Origin: Roseibium denhamense
Lineage (GTDB): Bacteria; Pseudomonadota; Alphaproteobacteria; Rhizobiales; Stappiaceae
Length of the DNA: 64,000 nucleotides
Assembly (NCBI RefSeq): GCF_009711415.1
Contig: NZ_SMLZ01000116.1
Location: 387,488-451,487, forward strand
Direction of reading: 5' to 3'
The position numbers were made by a program, and so were the translations under genes. This document shows, in pieces, positions 9,372-17,986 of the stretch (within the stretch, counting starts at the first letter, position 1; every line of letters begins with the position of its first letter). The notes beneath the pieces are model-generated. The model saw only the letters and a program-made list of their open reading frames with translations. It did not search any database and was not told the DNA's origin.

Positions 9372-9856
9372 AACGATGTCCTTTTCAAAGGGCAGATAAA
9401 TTTTGCAGGACTAGCTCGAGAGCGGGTCCATGCGGGTAGTCGATTTTGAAACGGAAGATCGTCTTTCGCGGATAACCGCGCAGTCACAGAGTTCGTCCAG
9501 CAAATATCGATGGCCGTTTGGTACGGCAGTTTTCCAGATTCATCAAGTGGTTTCTGTGACTAGCGCATCGCGCGTTTTGTTGGAAACCCCCAAAAATGCC
9601 TGGTAAATCCCCAATCAATCCGCTTTGGACGGAAAATCAGATCCGGTTGATCGCCAGATGATCTGCACCACAGGTAGCGCAGCAGCCGCCAACCTGAAAT
9701 CTCCCCTGGTTACCGTTTCGGCACTGTTGTTCCTGCCAAAAAAGTGTGACGGAGGTCACCAGCCGGAGGGTTTTCCTCGCAATCGGGGCAATGGCTCCCA
9801 CTTCTTGGCCATCAAAGAACCCGCATTGAAAGACCGCCAACTCACGGGACCGACCA
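9372..9856. other. csp leader and divergent intergenic region
   Basis: About 485 bases between the minus-strand csp and a plus-strand secreted-protein gene. I see no credible coding sequence. The minus-strand portion nearest csp (about 9372-9560) is the probable long 5' untranslated leader; I could not identify the conserved cold box by eye. Confidence 0.4.
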
Positions 9857-10279
9857 ATGACCTTTAAAACGCTTCTTGCCGCGACCGTTCTGGCCACCTC
9901 TCTTCTTCCGAACGCGGCTTCGGCCGTCACGCTTCAGGCACCGGGCAATCAGCCGCTTCAGGTCACGAAGCTGCAAATGGGGATCAAGGGGCCAACCGTT
10001 GCCGCCTGCCCGGCCGATGCGAAACTGTCCATCTGGGTGTTCACCAACAAGGAAGGAACTGTCCCGGTTTATATTGCAAAAGAAGGCGGTCAAGTCGCCG
10101 GCCCTTACCAGGTGACAACCCAGAAGACCGGAAACAGCACCTTTATGGGCGTCTATAGCCGGGAGCTTTCCATTCATCAGCCGATTGAAGCCCATTACCG
10201 CGCGTCGGCACCGGGATTTAAGGCGCTGTCGAACTGGGTTCCGCTCAAGGCCAGCTGCTCCTTCGGGCTTGGTGGTTGA
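9857..10279 (+). CDS. Secreted hypothetical protein
   Basis: I do not recognise this 140-residue protein. It begins with a good Sec signal peptide (about 23 residues, ending 'NAASAVTLQ'). The mature part of about 117 residues is rich in beta-prone segments and has two cysteines, one in 'VAACPADAKLSIWVF' and one near the end in 'KASCSFGLGG', which could form a single disulfide in the periplasm. There are no membrane helices or repeats. It stands alone between csp and a DUF1989 gene. Coding support comes from the signal peptide, normal codon use and a GGGA-like site before the ATG. The function is unknown. Confidence 0.65.
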   Translation: MTFKTLLAATVLATSLLPNAASAVTLQAPGNQPLQVTKLQMGIKGPTVAACPADAKLSIWVFTNKEGTVPVYIAKEGGQVAGPYQVTTQKTGNSTFMGVYSRELSIHQPIEAHYRASAPGFKALSNWVPLKASCSFGLGG

Positions 10280-10389
10280 GAAGGAGCGCACCAGCGTTGG
10301 GCGAACGCCTTGCCGCTGCGCAGGCCTTGCCAAAACGGGACGTCCCGGTCCACAAAACGGGCAGTTTCACAGCTGCTTAAGGGGCTCCC

Positions 10390-11256
10390 ATGACAGAACC
10401 AGAAGATGCCGGCACGCGCCGCAAAGTAAAGCCGGTCATCTGCTATCCGCCCGAAACCCTGCCGCATCCTGACCTTTCACTTTATAACACCGCCCGCGAG
10501 ACAGCCGTGAAAATCGGCGAGGTCATTGTCGCGCCACGCGATGCGGCTTCGATTGAGGTCCCAGCCGGGCACTTTCTCAAAATCACCTCCATCGAGGGCC
10601 CTCAGGTGGGGGATCTGAATCTCTTCAACAGCGGCAATTTGAGCGAGAGATTTTTTTCCGGCAAAACGCGGGCGCTTCATGGAACGCACGTCACCACTGG
10701 TGACCGGCTATGGTCCTGCTTTCCCTATTTGAGACCCATTGCCACGGTCACCACAGACACACTGGACTGGTACGGTATCGATGAATTCGGCGGCTCGGTT
10801 CACGATGTCATCGGCACGCGGTGCGACCCGTACACAGCCAGGGCCCTCGGCGGGCCCGACTACCATCATTGCTGTCATTCAAACCTGACACGTGCACTGG
10901 CAGACACACGCCGCCTTCCGATGCCCGACGCGGAGCGCCTGGTCCATGACGTGTTGAACGTGTTCATGTGCACGGGCTTTACCAGAGACACCGGCCAATA
11001 TTTCATGAAAGCAAGCCCGGTCCGTCCGGGTGATTATCTGGAACTATTCGCAGAAATCGATTTGCTGGCAGTGATGAGCGCTTGTCCGGGCGGCGACTGC
11101 AGTTCCGAGCATTCAAGCGATACTGCGGCCTGCTATCCCATGCTCATGGAAGTGTACCGCCCAGCGGACGAAAGCCTTCAAGGGTGGCGTTCGCCTCCGG
11201 AGAATCCTTATGACCGCAGCCACGGCCGCGCTGCCTCAAATGCGGCTGCAGATTGA
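10390..11256 (+). CDS. DUF1989 urea carboxylase-associated family protein
   Basis: A 288-residue protein of the DUF1989 family, proteins often found beside urea carboxylase/allophanate hydrolase genes. Recognisable features are 'PAGHFLKITSIEGPQVGDLN' near residue 60, 'SCFPYLRPIATVTTDT' and a Cys/His-rich stretch 'GTRCDPYTARALGG' then 'YHHCCHSNL', ending with 'SACPGGDCS'; these may bind a metal. AAGGGG lies upstream of the ATG. No urea carboxylase or ABC transporter is adjacent, so this copy is a stand-alone family member. The biochemical role is poorly defined for the whole family; carboxyguanidine deiminases are related, so a guanidine or urea link is a guess. Confidence 0.8.
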   Translation: MTEPEDAGTRRKVKPVICYPPETLPHPDLSLYNTARETAVKIGEVIVAPRDAASIEVPAGHFLKITSIEGPQVGDLNLFNSGNLSERFFSGKTRALHGTHVTTGDRLWSCFPYLRPIATVTTDTLDWYGIDEFGGSVHDVIGTRCDPYTARALGGPDYHHCCHSNLTRALADTRRLPMPDAERLVHDVLNVFMCTGFTRDTGQYFMKASPVRPGDYLELFAEIDLLAVMSACPGGDCSSEHSSDTAACYPMLMEVYRPADESLQGWRSPPENPYDRSHGRAASNAAAD

Positions 11257-11546
11257 CGCCGCCACTTGAGTTTTCATCAAATCCGCGAAGGATCGGACAT
11301 GATTTGTTCACACGCGCAGAAAGTGCGCAGCTTCTACGCGGTAAAGGACGTCAAAAACACGTTAAAGGCGTATCAATCGTTGCAGGTGCACAACACAATT
11401 GCGCGATCCGCTGATATCACAGCGTCGTGAGATTCCCTTTTTGCCGGGTTTACGCCATGATCATTAACGGAGCGGCAACGTGGGACGCGTAACCTTCTTC
11501 AAGTGACAAGCGCCGGATTGTGGGCCGGCTGCTATGGGGGATCAGT

Positions 11547-12140
11547 ATGAGAACAGTTTTTTACGGTGTAATCGCGGTCCTTGTAGCCGCCTTCATCCTG
11601 CCGGAGAACGCTTTCGCGCGCGCCGGTTTCTTCGACCATGACCAGAAAAAATGGGTCACTCCGAAATATCATCCGGGCGGGCCCTCCCCGATCAAGCGTC
11701 GCAAGGTGCGTTATGACGGGCCTTATGCGCCGGGCACGATTGTCGTCGATACGTCCGAGCGTCGCCTTTATCACATCCTGCCAAACGGCCGGGCGATGAA
11801 ATACGGCGTTGGCGTTGGCAAGGATGGCTTCCAATGGTCAGGCACGCACCGGGTGACCCGCAAGGCGGAATGGCCGAGCTGGACACCACCGGCACAAATG
11901 CGGGCCCGTGAGCGCCGCAACGGCCGCATTCTGCCAGCCTTCATGGAAGGCGGACCGAACAACCCGATGGGCGCGCGCGCGCTCTATATCGGCTCTACCC
12001 TCTACCGGATTCACGGAACCACTGAGCCGTGGACAATCGGCTCGGAAGTCTCTTCCGGCTGCATCCGCATGGCCAACAAGGACGTAATTCACCTGTACAA
12101 GAGCGTCGATGTCGGTGCGAAGATCGTTGTGAAGCGCTAA
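11547..12140 (+). CDS. L,D-transpeptidase (YkuD domain)
   Basis: A 197-residue periplasmic cell-wall enzyme that forms 3-3 cross-links in peptidoglycan or attaches proteins to it. A signal peptide of about 25 residues ends 'ENAFARAG'. The YkuD catalytic signature is complete at the C-terminal end: His156 in 'YRIHGTTEPWTIG' and the nucleophile Cys172 in 'SSGCIRMANKDV'. 'IVVDTSERRLYHILPNGRA' marks the start of the domain near residue 65. An upstream in-frame start at 11520 would spoil the signal peptide; ATG11547 has GGGGGA before it. Single gene with its own terminator. Confidence 0.92.
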   Translation: MRTVFYGVIAVLVAAFILPENAFARAGFFDHDQKKWVTPKYHPGGPSPIKRRKVRYDGPYAPGTIVVDTSERRLYHILPNGRAMKYGVGVGKDGFQWSGTHRVTRKAEWPSWTPPAQMRARERRNGRILPAFMEGGPNNPMGARALYIGSTLYRIHGTTEPWTIGSEVSSGCIRMANKDVIHLYKSVDVGAKIVVKR

Positions 12141-12161
12141 CAGCTCAAAACACTGAAATTG

Positions 12162-12191
12162 AAAAAGCCGGGCTCAGACCCGGCTTTTTTT
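12162..12191. terminator. Bidirectional rho-independent terminator
   Basis: AAAAAGCCGGG pairs with CCCGGCTTTTT around a six-base loop, followed by a run of T. It lies 22 bases after the L,D-transpeptidase stop and also faces the end of the convergent tetR-like gene. Confidence 0.88.
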
Positions 12192-12214
12192 GCGCTTTCG
12201 AACCAGGTGCACAG

Positions 12215-12796
12215 TCAATTGACAGTCGACTGAGGTCTCATTCCGCACTCCAGCAATTGCCGCGCCGCCTTCTTGGCCACAGCTGAGGGGTCTCTATCCG
12301 TTCCCATCTGCGCGGAAACGATCGCCCCCTCTATTAGCAACATCACCTGACGGGTCAAAAGCTCGGGATCCGATACCCCGGTCTGCCCGGCCAATTCGAG
12401 AATGGCCTGACGCAAGAGCCGCTTGTGTTCCGCGGACTGGACGTGGGCTGGATGGGCTTTTTCTTGAAACTCGGCCGATGCCTTTATGAACATACAGCCT
12501 TTGAATGACGGTTCGCCAAACCAATCTTCCAGCAGATCGAAAACATGCAGAAGCTTTTCGCCCGGTGGCAATCCGCTTTCGTCGAGCTGTTTGAAAAACC
12601 AGTTCCGGAAGGTCTCATCCCGGTAGCGCAGGACAGCCAGAATAAGATCGTCCTTGGTCCGGAAATGCTTAAACATGGTCGTCTTTGAAATACCGGTCTC
12701 CGCGACAAGCGTATCCATTCCGGCAGCCTGATAGCCAAGCCGGTCAAAAATCTCCAACGCCTTCCGCACCAATTCATCGCGCTTACTCGGACGCAT
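12215..12796 (-). CDS. TetR/AcrR-family transcriptional repressor
   Basis: A 193-residue TetR-type repressor. The N-terminal domain has the standard three-helix DNA-binding unit: 'RKALEIFDRLGYQAAGMDTL' then 'VAETGISKTTMFKHFRTKDD' (recognition helix near residues 37-46). The C-terminal ligand domain is unlike those I can name. ATG12796 is chosen because GGAAAGGG sits six bases upstream; starts further out would put the operator inside or against the coding region. It is divergent from a flavin-fold protein and hydrolase, with an 18-base inverted repeat between them (12814-12831 and 12963-12980), so autoregulation and control of that operon are likely. Confidence 0.9.
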   Translation of the reverse strand: MRPSKRDELVRKALEIFDRLGYQAAGMDTLVAETGISKTTMFKHFRTKDDLILAVLRYRDETFRNWFFKQLDESGLPPGEKLLHVFDLLEDWFGEPSFKGCMFIKASAEFQEKAHPAHVQSAEHKRLLRQAILELAGQTGVSDPELLTRQVMLLIEGAIVSAQMGTDRDPSAVAKKAARQLLECGMRPQSTVN

Positions 12797-12813
12797 AGCC
12801 GCCCTTTCCATAC

Positions 12814-12831
12814 TTAACTGTACCGTTCTGT
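12814..12831. promoter_or_regulatory. Probable TetR operator O1
   Basis: TTAACTGTACCGTTCTGT lies 18 bases upstream of the tetR-like start. It is the exact reverse complement of the element at 12963-12980 and contains a near-palindromic core AAC-N-GTAC-N-GTT, the symmetry expected for a TetR dimer. The link to the adjacent repressor is inference from position. Confidence 0.65.
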
Positions 12832-12939
12832 TTATTCTTACAGCCTCTATCTCGGGTCTGACAGTATGAATTTCCATTTTTTTTCAATGTCGATAATTCA
12901 CGTATCCGTGATCTCGCCGTTTTTCGATTGAAAAATGAA

Positions 12940-12980
12940 CAGATCGGTACATTTTAATAAGGACAGAACGGTACAGTTAA
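12940..12980. promoter_or_regulatory. Probable TetR operators O2 and O3
   Basis: Two direct copies of the same box precede the divergent operon: ACAGATCGGTACATTTTA at 12940-12957 (15 of 18 matches) and ACAGAACGGTACAGTTAA at 12963-12980, the latter an exact inverted copy of O1. Their starts are 23 bases apart, about two helical turns, and the second ends 21 bases before the start of the flavin-fold gene. Confidence 0.6.
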
Positions 12981-13001
12981 ACGAATAAATTGGAGCAGGA
13001 C

Positions 13002-13631
13002 ATGGCTCGTGCATTTAGTGACATAGCATTCACTCCGTCGGTCCGGGACCGACAGATCCAATACGGGTCCCGTGACAGTTACGCACCTCTCGACTTGCCT
13101 GAGGTCGACCGCGGCGACAGGCTTACCGACATCGAAGCACAGTTCATCCGCGAGAGAGACGGGTTCTATCAGGCAACGGTCTCCCAATCGAATTGGCCTT
13201 ATGTCCAGTTCCGAGGCGGGCCAGCAGGCTTTTTGAAGGTGATTGACGAAAAGACGATCGCTTATGCGGATTTCCGTGGAAACCGCCAATACATCACAAG
13301 TGGAAATCTATCGGAAAATGACCGTGTTTCCCTGATCCTGATGGACTATCCGAACCGGCGCCGCTTGAAGATCTGGGCGCGGGCGCGCCAGGTGGACGCC
13401 AAGGACGATCCGGAGCTGATTGCCACGCTCACCACCCCTGGATACCGCGCTTTTCCAGAACGCGCTGTGGTCTTGACCGTCGAAGCGTTTGACTGGAATT
13501 GCCCTCAGCATATCCCGCGCCGGTTCACACTCGACGAGCTGGCACCGAATTTCAACGCTCTTCAAAACCGCATCGCAGAACTCGAAGCGGAAAATGAAGA
13601 GCTGAAGAGCTTCCTCAAGCCACAGAATTGA
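13002..13631 (+). CDS. Pyridoxamine 5'-phosphate oxidase-fold (FMN-binding) protein
   Basis: A protein of about 209 residues with the split-barrel flavin-binding fold: 'FYQATVSQSNWPYVQFRGGP', 'KTIAYADFRGNRQY' and 'NLSENDRVSLILMDYPNRRR' are typical of the PNPOx-like family that includes general stress proteins and small-molecule reductases. The last 35 residues ('LQNRIAELEAENEELKSFL') form a short coiled coil, unusual for an enzyme of pyridoxal synthesis, so it is unlikely to be true PdxH. ATG13002 follows GGAGCAGGA. It is first in a two-gene operon with an alpha/beta hydrolase, 78 bases apart, under apparent TetR control; a detoxification role is plausible. Confidence 0.85.
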   Translation: MARAFSDIAFTPSVRDRQIQYGSRDSYAPLDLPEVDRGDRLTDIEAQFIRERDGFYQATVSQSNWPYVQFRGGPAGFLKVIDEKTIAYADFRGNRQYITSGNLSENDRVSLILMDYPNRRRLKIWARARQVDAKDDPELIATLTTPGYRAFPERAVVLTVEAFDWNCPQHIPRRFTLDELAPNFNALQNRIAELEAENEELKSFLKPQN

Positions 13632-13709
13632 GGATGCAGCCGGGCACCGGCTGAAAACCACGGGCAGGTTCGACCGGAACCACGCCGCTCAAACAGAAGG
13701 AATAGGAAA

Positions 13710-14672
13710 ATGACGCTGATTTCCAGAACCCTTTCGGCTGCGCTTCTGGCAGCCGGCATTGCAACTTTTGCAAGTTCACCCGGTTCTGCAGGCACACCGG
13801 CCGGCGTGCCACAAACCAAATTCGGCTATGAAGTGATTGACGGGTTGAAGATCGCTTACCGGGAAGCAGGAGATCCATCCGATCCGGCTGTTCTTCTTCT
13901 TCACGGGTTCCCGACCTCGTCCCACATGTTCCGGAACCTGATCCCGGCGCTTGCTGAGGATTATTATGTAATTGCGCCCGATTACCAAGGATTCGGCGCA
14001 TCCGACATGCCGGACGCCGCTGAGTATGACTACACATTCGACAACCTTGCCCGGACCGTGCAAGACCTGCTGGAGCGCAAGAACATAGATGAGTATGCCG
14101 TCTATCTGATGGACTACGGCGCGCCGGTCGGATACCGGATCTTTGCAGACGACCCGCAAAAAGTTACCGGTTTCATCATCCAGAACGGCAACGCCTATGA
14201 GGAAGGACTGCTGGATTTCTGGGATCCACTCAGAGCCTACTGGTCAGACCGTTCAGAGGAAAATGCCGCACTCTTGCGCGCATTTTTGGGGCTGGATGGT
14301 ACCAAGTGGCAGTTTACCCATGGAACCAGAAACCCTGATGCGATCAGCCCGGACAACTACTGGCATGTCCAGTATCTCCTTGACCGCCCTGGCAATCAGG
14401 AAGTCCAGCTGGAGCTGTTCTACGATTACGGTTCGAACCTGAAAGAGTATCCGGATTGGCAGGCTCTGTTTCGTGAGCACCAGCCGCCCGCGCTTCTGGT
14501 CTGGGGGAAAAACGATCATATCTTCCCGGCCGAAGGAGCGCATCCGTATCAGCGGGATCTGGAAAATCTGGAATTCCATCTTCTCGACACCGGGCATTTC
14601 GCCCTTGAAGAAGATGGCCAGTTGATTGCCACGGAAATTCGTGACTTCCTGGCCCGGGAAGTCGCCAAGTAA
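13710..14672 (+). CDS. Secreted alpha/beta hydrolase, haloalkane dehalogenase / epoxide hydrolase-like
   Basis: A 320-residue hydrolase with a signal peptide (about 27 residues ending 'SPGSAGTPA'). The fold motifs are clear: oxyanion-hole '[17 protein letters not shown]', '[13 protein letters not shown]', and the nucleophile elbow '[12 protein letters not shown]', where Asp135 stands in the place of serine, as in haloalkane dehalogenases and epoxide hydrolases. The catalytic His is His296 in '[11 protein letters not shown]'. Close relatives are usually annotated simply as alpha/beta hydrolase; the substrate is not known. It follows the flavin-fold gene in what looks like a TetR-controlled operon. 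Export is notable because most characterised dehalogenases are cytosolic. Confidence 0.85.
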   Translation: MTLISRTLSAALLAAGIATFASSPGSAGTPAGVPQTKFGYEVIDGLKIAYREAGDPSDPAVLLLHGFPTSSHMFRNLIPALAEDYYVIAPDYQGFGASDMPDAAEYDYTFDNLARTVQDLLERKNIDEYAVYLMDYGAPVGYRIFADDPQKVTGFIIQNGNAYEEGLLDFWDPLRAYWSDRSEENAALLRAFLGLDGTKWQFTHGTRNPDAISPDNYWHVQYLLDRPGNQEVQLELFYDYGSNLKEYPDWQALFREHQPPALLVWGKNDHIFPAEGAHPYQRDLENLEFHLLDTGHFALEEDGQLIATEIRDFLAREVAK

Positions 14673-14732
14673 ACCCACAAACGCTGTCCACATGTGCCGG
14701 AGATCTCTCCGGCACTTGGACTGTTTGGGTGC

Positions 14733-15095
14733 CTAGCGGCTCAAGCCTTTTGCTGCCAGCTCTTGAAGATAAACTTCCCAGTGATTTTCCGGATGGGTGG
14801 CGAGGTCTCTGAAATACCGCCAGGAGTAAATCCCTGAACTGTGCATATCGTCGAAGTGGATTCGAACAGCATAGTTCCCCACCGGTTCGATCTTGATGAT
14901 CTCGACATTGCGCTTGCCCGGCACAGTCTTCTTTTGAGACGGATGATGGCCTTTCACCTCCGCCGAGGGGGAACAGACCCGCAAATATTCAGCCGACAGG
15001 TCATGCCGCTCGCCATTGTCGAACCCAATGGTCAAAGTCCGGCGGTCCTTCGCGACCCTCAATTCGCTCGGCCAGGGCTCGTCACTTGCGCTCAT
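14733..15095 (-). CDS. DUF971 / GBBH-like N-terminal domain protein
   Basis: A 120-residue protein consisting of one DUF971 domain, the module also found at the N terminus of gamma-butyrobetaine hydroxylases. Typical segments are 'WPSELRVAKDRRTLTIGFDN', 'LSAEYLRVCSPSAEVKGH' and 'VGNYAVRIHFDDMHSSGIYS' followed by 'WRYFRDLA'. Stand-alone versions are common in alphaproteobacteria and have been proposed to be linked to Fe-S assembly (Mrp) or molybdopterin enzymes; here moaA and mrp lie within 5 kb, which fits but does not prove that. It is 64 bases downstream of the photolyase gene on the same strand. Confidence 0.85.
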   Translation of the reverse strand: MSASDEPWPSELRVAKDRRTLTIGFDNGERHDLSAEYLRVCSPSAEVKGHHPSQKKTVPGKRNVEIIKIEPVGNYAVRIHFDDMHSSGIYSWRYFRDLATHPENHWEVYLQELAAKGLSR

Positions 15096-15159
15096 CTTCT
15101 TGTCTCATCAGGAAAAACTGGTTTCTGCCGCGCGGACAGTAGCAGCATAAGTCCGGCGG

Positions 15160-16596
15160 TCAAGCAGCGTCCTGACCCACAGTCTTGACGGCGTCATAAC
15201 CGGCAAGCGCTGCCTTTCGAGCCTCAGCGTGATCAACGATGGGATTTGGGTAATCCTTACCAAGTGATACGCCAGCCATCTTCAAGACGGCAGGAGGCGC
15301 ATCAAAGGGCGCGGACAAATGTTCGGTCGGCAGCTCTGCAAGTTCGGGAACCCATTTGCGGACATAAGTGCCCTCCGGATCGAACTTCGCCCCTTGCGTG
15401 ATCGGATTGAACACCCGGAAATAAGGGGACGCATCCGCGCCGGATCCCGCGACCCACTGCCAGCCGGCCGAATTGTTGGCCAGGTCCGCATCAACAAGCG
15501 TGTCGCGGAACCACGCTTCCCCATGCCGCCAGTCGATGCGCAGATGCTTGATCAGAAAGCTGGCTGCAATCATGCGCACCCGGTTGTGCATGTATCCGGT
15601 TCGCCAAAGTTCCCGCATGCCCGCATCGACAATCGGATAGCCAGTTAATCCCTTTTGCCAGCGGATCAGGTCTTCACCCGGCTCCTGCCAGGGATACGCG
15701 TCAAAGGCCGGGCGCCAGTTGGCTTCCGGCAGTTTCGGGAAGTGATACAAAAGATGATAGGAAAACTCCCGCCAAGCGATCTCGGACAGGAATTTGTGCG
15801 CATCATCGGCGAGAGACTTCTTGGCTGCAGCGGCCTGATGGGTTTGATGCCAGACAGAGCGCGGCGAGATTTCGCCAAAGTGAAGATGCGGTGACAGGCG
15901 GGACACATTTGGAAGATCCGGCCGGTTGCGCAGGTCTCCATATCCTTGAAGCTCGTTCTGGAGAAAGGTCGTCAGGCGTTGGTGCGCGCCCTCTTCCCCA
16001 GGCGACCAAAGCTTTTCCCAGCCGGCCGCCCAGTTCGGCCGGCGCGGTAACAGATCAAGCTCAGTAATCTTGATACCGCCGTCATAGGAGATCGTGTCCA
16101 GCTTGTCCGGGGCGGCCAACGGTTCCGGAACAGGCTTCTGCTGGGCACTTTTCCAGAACGGCGTGTAGACTTTAAACGGGCCGCCGCTTTTTGTTTCCAT
16201 TTCCCAAGGTTCGAACAACAACGACGCCTTGAAGCTTTTGACCTCAAAGCCATCGTCCTTCAAAGAGGACTTAAGATCGGTATCGCGCTGAATGGCCTTC
16301 GGTTCATAACAGCGGTTCCAGTAGACAGCCTCCGCGCCAACGTCTTTTGCCATCTGCGGTATCAGATGGCGGGCATCACCTTTCATGATGACCAGGCCGG
16401 GCAGCCGTTTCTTTAGTGACTGCAGACTGTGGTGCAGCCACCATTGGCTGGCGCCCCCCAACGGATGACTTTCGCCAGTCTCCTCAGCCGGTTCAAAAAT
16501 ATAGACCGGAAGGATCGGACCACGTTCTGCTGCTTCATGAAGCGCGGGATTGTCGGCAAGCCGCAAGTCCTGCCGGAACCAGACCAGTGTTGTCAT
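15160..16596 (-). CDS. phrB: Deoxyribodipyrimidine photo-lyase (class I, CPD photolyase)
   Basis: A 478-residue blue-light DNA-repair flavoenzyme that splits cyclobutane pyrimidine dimers. The N-terminal antenna domain starts 'TTLVWFRQDLRLADNPAL'. The C-terminal FAD domain carries 'SRLSPHLHFGEISPRSVW', 'EIAWREFSYHLLYHFP', 'YPIVDAGMRELWRTGYMHNR' and 'ASFLIKHLRIDWRHG', then 'DADLANNSAGWQWVAGSGAD', which contain FAD- and DNA-contacting residues and the Trp electron-relay positions. The length is normal for the class. A BLUF photoreceptor gene is 6 kb away, but nothing indicates co-transcription. A (6-4) specificity is not suggested by the motifs. Confidence 0.93.
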   Translation of the reverse strand: MTTLVWFRQDLRLADNPALHEAAERGPILPVYIFEPAEETGESHPLGGASQWWLHHSLQSLKKRLPGLVIMKGDARHLIPQMAKDVGAEAVYWNRCYEPKAIQRDTDLKSSLKDDGFEVKSFKASLLFEPWEMETKSGGPFKVYTPFWKSAQQKPVPEPLAAPDKLDTISYDGGIKITELDLLPRRPNWAAGWEKLWSPGEEGAHQRLTTFLQNELQGYGDLRNRPDLPNVSRLSPHLHFGEISPRSVWHQTHQAAAAKKSLADDAHKFLSEIAWREFSYHLLYHFPKLPEANWRPAFDAYPWQEPGEDLIRWQKGLTGYPIVDAGMRELWRTGYMHNRVRMIAASFLIKHLRIDWRHGEAWFRDTLVDADLANNSAGWQWVAGSGADASPYFRVFNPITQGAKFDPEGTYVRKWVPELAELPTEHLSAPFDAPPAVLKMAGVSLGKDYPNPIVDHAEARKAALAGYDAVKTVGQDAA

Positions 16597-16865
16597 TATA
16601 CCCTATCTCTTTGTCTTGCCTCATGGATACGCAGCCCGGCAGCAGCAGATCAATGTATCAGGCCTGAAAGCCACGCGTTGAACAGCCGACAAAGGCGCGG
16701 CGCCAGATTGCGGTAACCTCACTGTTATCGAGATCAATTGACAAAAATAAACTGGAGAGTTTACTTTTCGACGACGTGACATGCCAAACGCGCGGTTTTG
16801 ATTGAACCGCTGTCGGATCGTGCCGTATGATCATGGCAAGAGGACACAAATGCGGGGAGAAAAAC

Positions 16866-17921
16866 GTGAGCGATGAGGCCATCAAGGTACCGGCGGAAAG
16901 TGAACTACCCTTGTCGACCGCCCCTACCCCGATGATCGATCCTTTTGGCCGTGCAGTTACCTATCTGCGGGTCTCGGTCACGGACCGTTGTGATTTCCGG
17001 TGTGTCTATTGCATGGCGGAAGACATGACGTTTCTTCCAAAGCGCGAAGTACTCAGCCTTGAGGAACTGGATCGCCTCTGCTCGGCTTTCATTGCCAAGG
17101 GTGTCCGCAAGTTGCGTCTGACCGGCGGTGAACCTTTGGTGCGCAAAAACATCATGTCTCTGATCCGCAGCCTTGGACGCCATATCGACACGGGCGCGCT
17201 TGAAGAGCTCACCCTGACCACAAACGGGTCTCAGCTCGCCCGGTTCGCGAACGAACTCTATGACTGCGGCGTTCGGCGGATCAATGTTTCCATCGACACG
17301 CTGGACCGGGACAAATTCAAGGCCGTGACCCGGTGGGGCGATCTGGACAAGGTGCTGGATGGCATCCGTGCAGCCACCAAGGCCGGTCTGAAGGTCAAGA
17401 TCAACATGGTCGCGCTGAAAGGCGTGAATGAGCATGAAATCGAGACGATGCTCAAATGGTGCCATGAAAACGGGCATGATCTGACCATGATCGAGACGAT
17501 GCCTTTGGGCGAAATAGATGGCGACCGGACGGACCAGTACCTTCCGCTTTCAACCGTAAGGGCAAGGCTGTCCGAACGGTTCACCTTGACGGACATTCCC
17601 TACAAGACGGGTGGCCCGGCGCGCTACGTCACCATTGAGGAGACCGGCGGCCGCCTCGGCTTCATCACACCGCTCACCCACAATTTTTGCGAAAGTTGCA
17701 ACCGTGTCCGCGTGACATGCACGGGCCAGCTTTACATGTGCCTAGGTCAGGACGATATGGCGGACCTTAGAGCGCCGCTGCGGGCCTCGGAGGGGAATGA
17801 GCTGTTGAGCGACGCGATCGACGAAGCCATTGGCCGCAAGCCCAAAGGACATGATTTCGTGATTGACCGGAAGACCCGCCAGCCCGCGGTCTCACGCCAC
17901 ATGAGCGTTACCGGGGGCTAA
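16866..17921 (+). CDS. moaA: GTP 3',8-cyclase MoaA
   Basis: A radical-SAM enzyme of about 351 residues that starts molybdopterin synthesis by converting GTP to 3',8-cH2GTP. The SAM cluster motif is '[17 protein letters not shown]' (Cys42, Cys46, Cys49). The second, substrate-binding cluster is Cys275, Cys278 and Cys292 in '[19 protein letters not shown]', and the protein ends with the conserved Gly-Gly. I prefer GTG16866, which follows GGGGAGAA; an upstream ATG16827 would add 13 residues of no known family similarity. It is alone here; other Moco genes lie at 24.6-27.9 kb, and moaBCDE are not in the window. Confidence 0.94.
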   Translation: MSDEAIKVPAESELPLSTAPTPMIDPFGRAVTYLRVSVTDRCDFRCVYCMAEDMTFLPKREVLSLEELDRLCSAFIAKGVRKLRLTGGEPLVRKNIMSLIRSLGRHIDTGALEELTLTTNGSQLARFANELYDCGVRRINVSIDTLDRDKFKAVTRWGDLDKVLDGIRAATKAGLKVKINMVALKGVNEHEIETMLKWCHENGHDLTMIETMPLGEIDGDRTDQYLPLSTVRARLSERFTLTDIPYKTGGPARYVTIEETGGRLGFITPLTHNFCESCNRVRVTCTGQLYMCLGQDDMADLRAPLRASEGNELLSDAIDEAIGRKPKGHDFVIDRKTRQPAVSRHMSVTGG

Positions 17922-17960
17922 TCTATCCGGCTTTTGATTTGTATCGATTGTGACGAATAG

Positions 17961-17985
17961 AAACGGCCCGCGGAACGGGCCGTTT
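17961..17985. terminator. Bidirectional terminator between moaA and MFS gene
   Basis: AAACGGCCCG and CGGGCCGTTT form a perfect ten-base stem around CGGAA, between two convergent genes; the stem runs almost to the MFS stop codon, and T- or A-rich flanks occur on both sides. Confidence 0.8.
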
Positions 17986-17986
17986 C

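Noticed and set aside
12990..13001. TTG at 12990 as the start of the PNPOx-fold gene
   Set aside because: ATG13002 has GGAGCAGGA at proper spacing, whereas TTG12990 has no ribosome-binding site.
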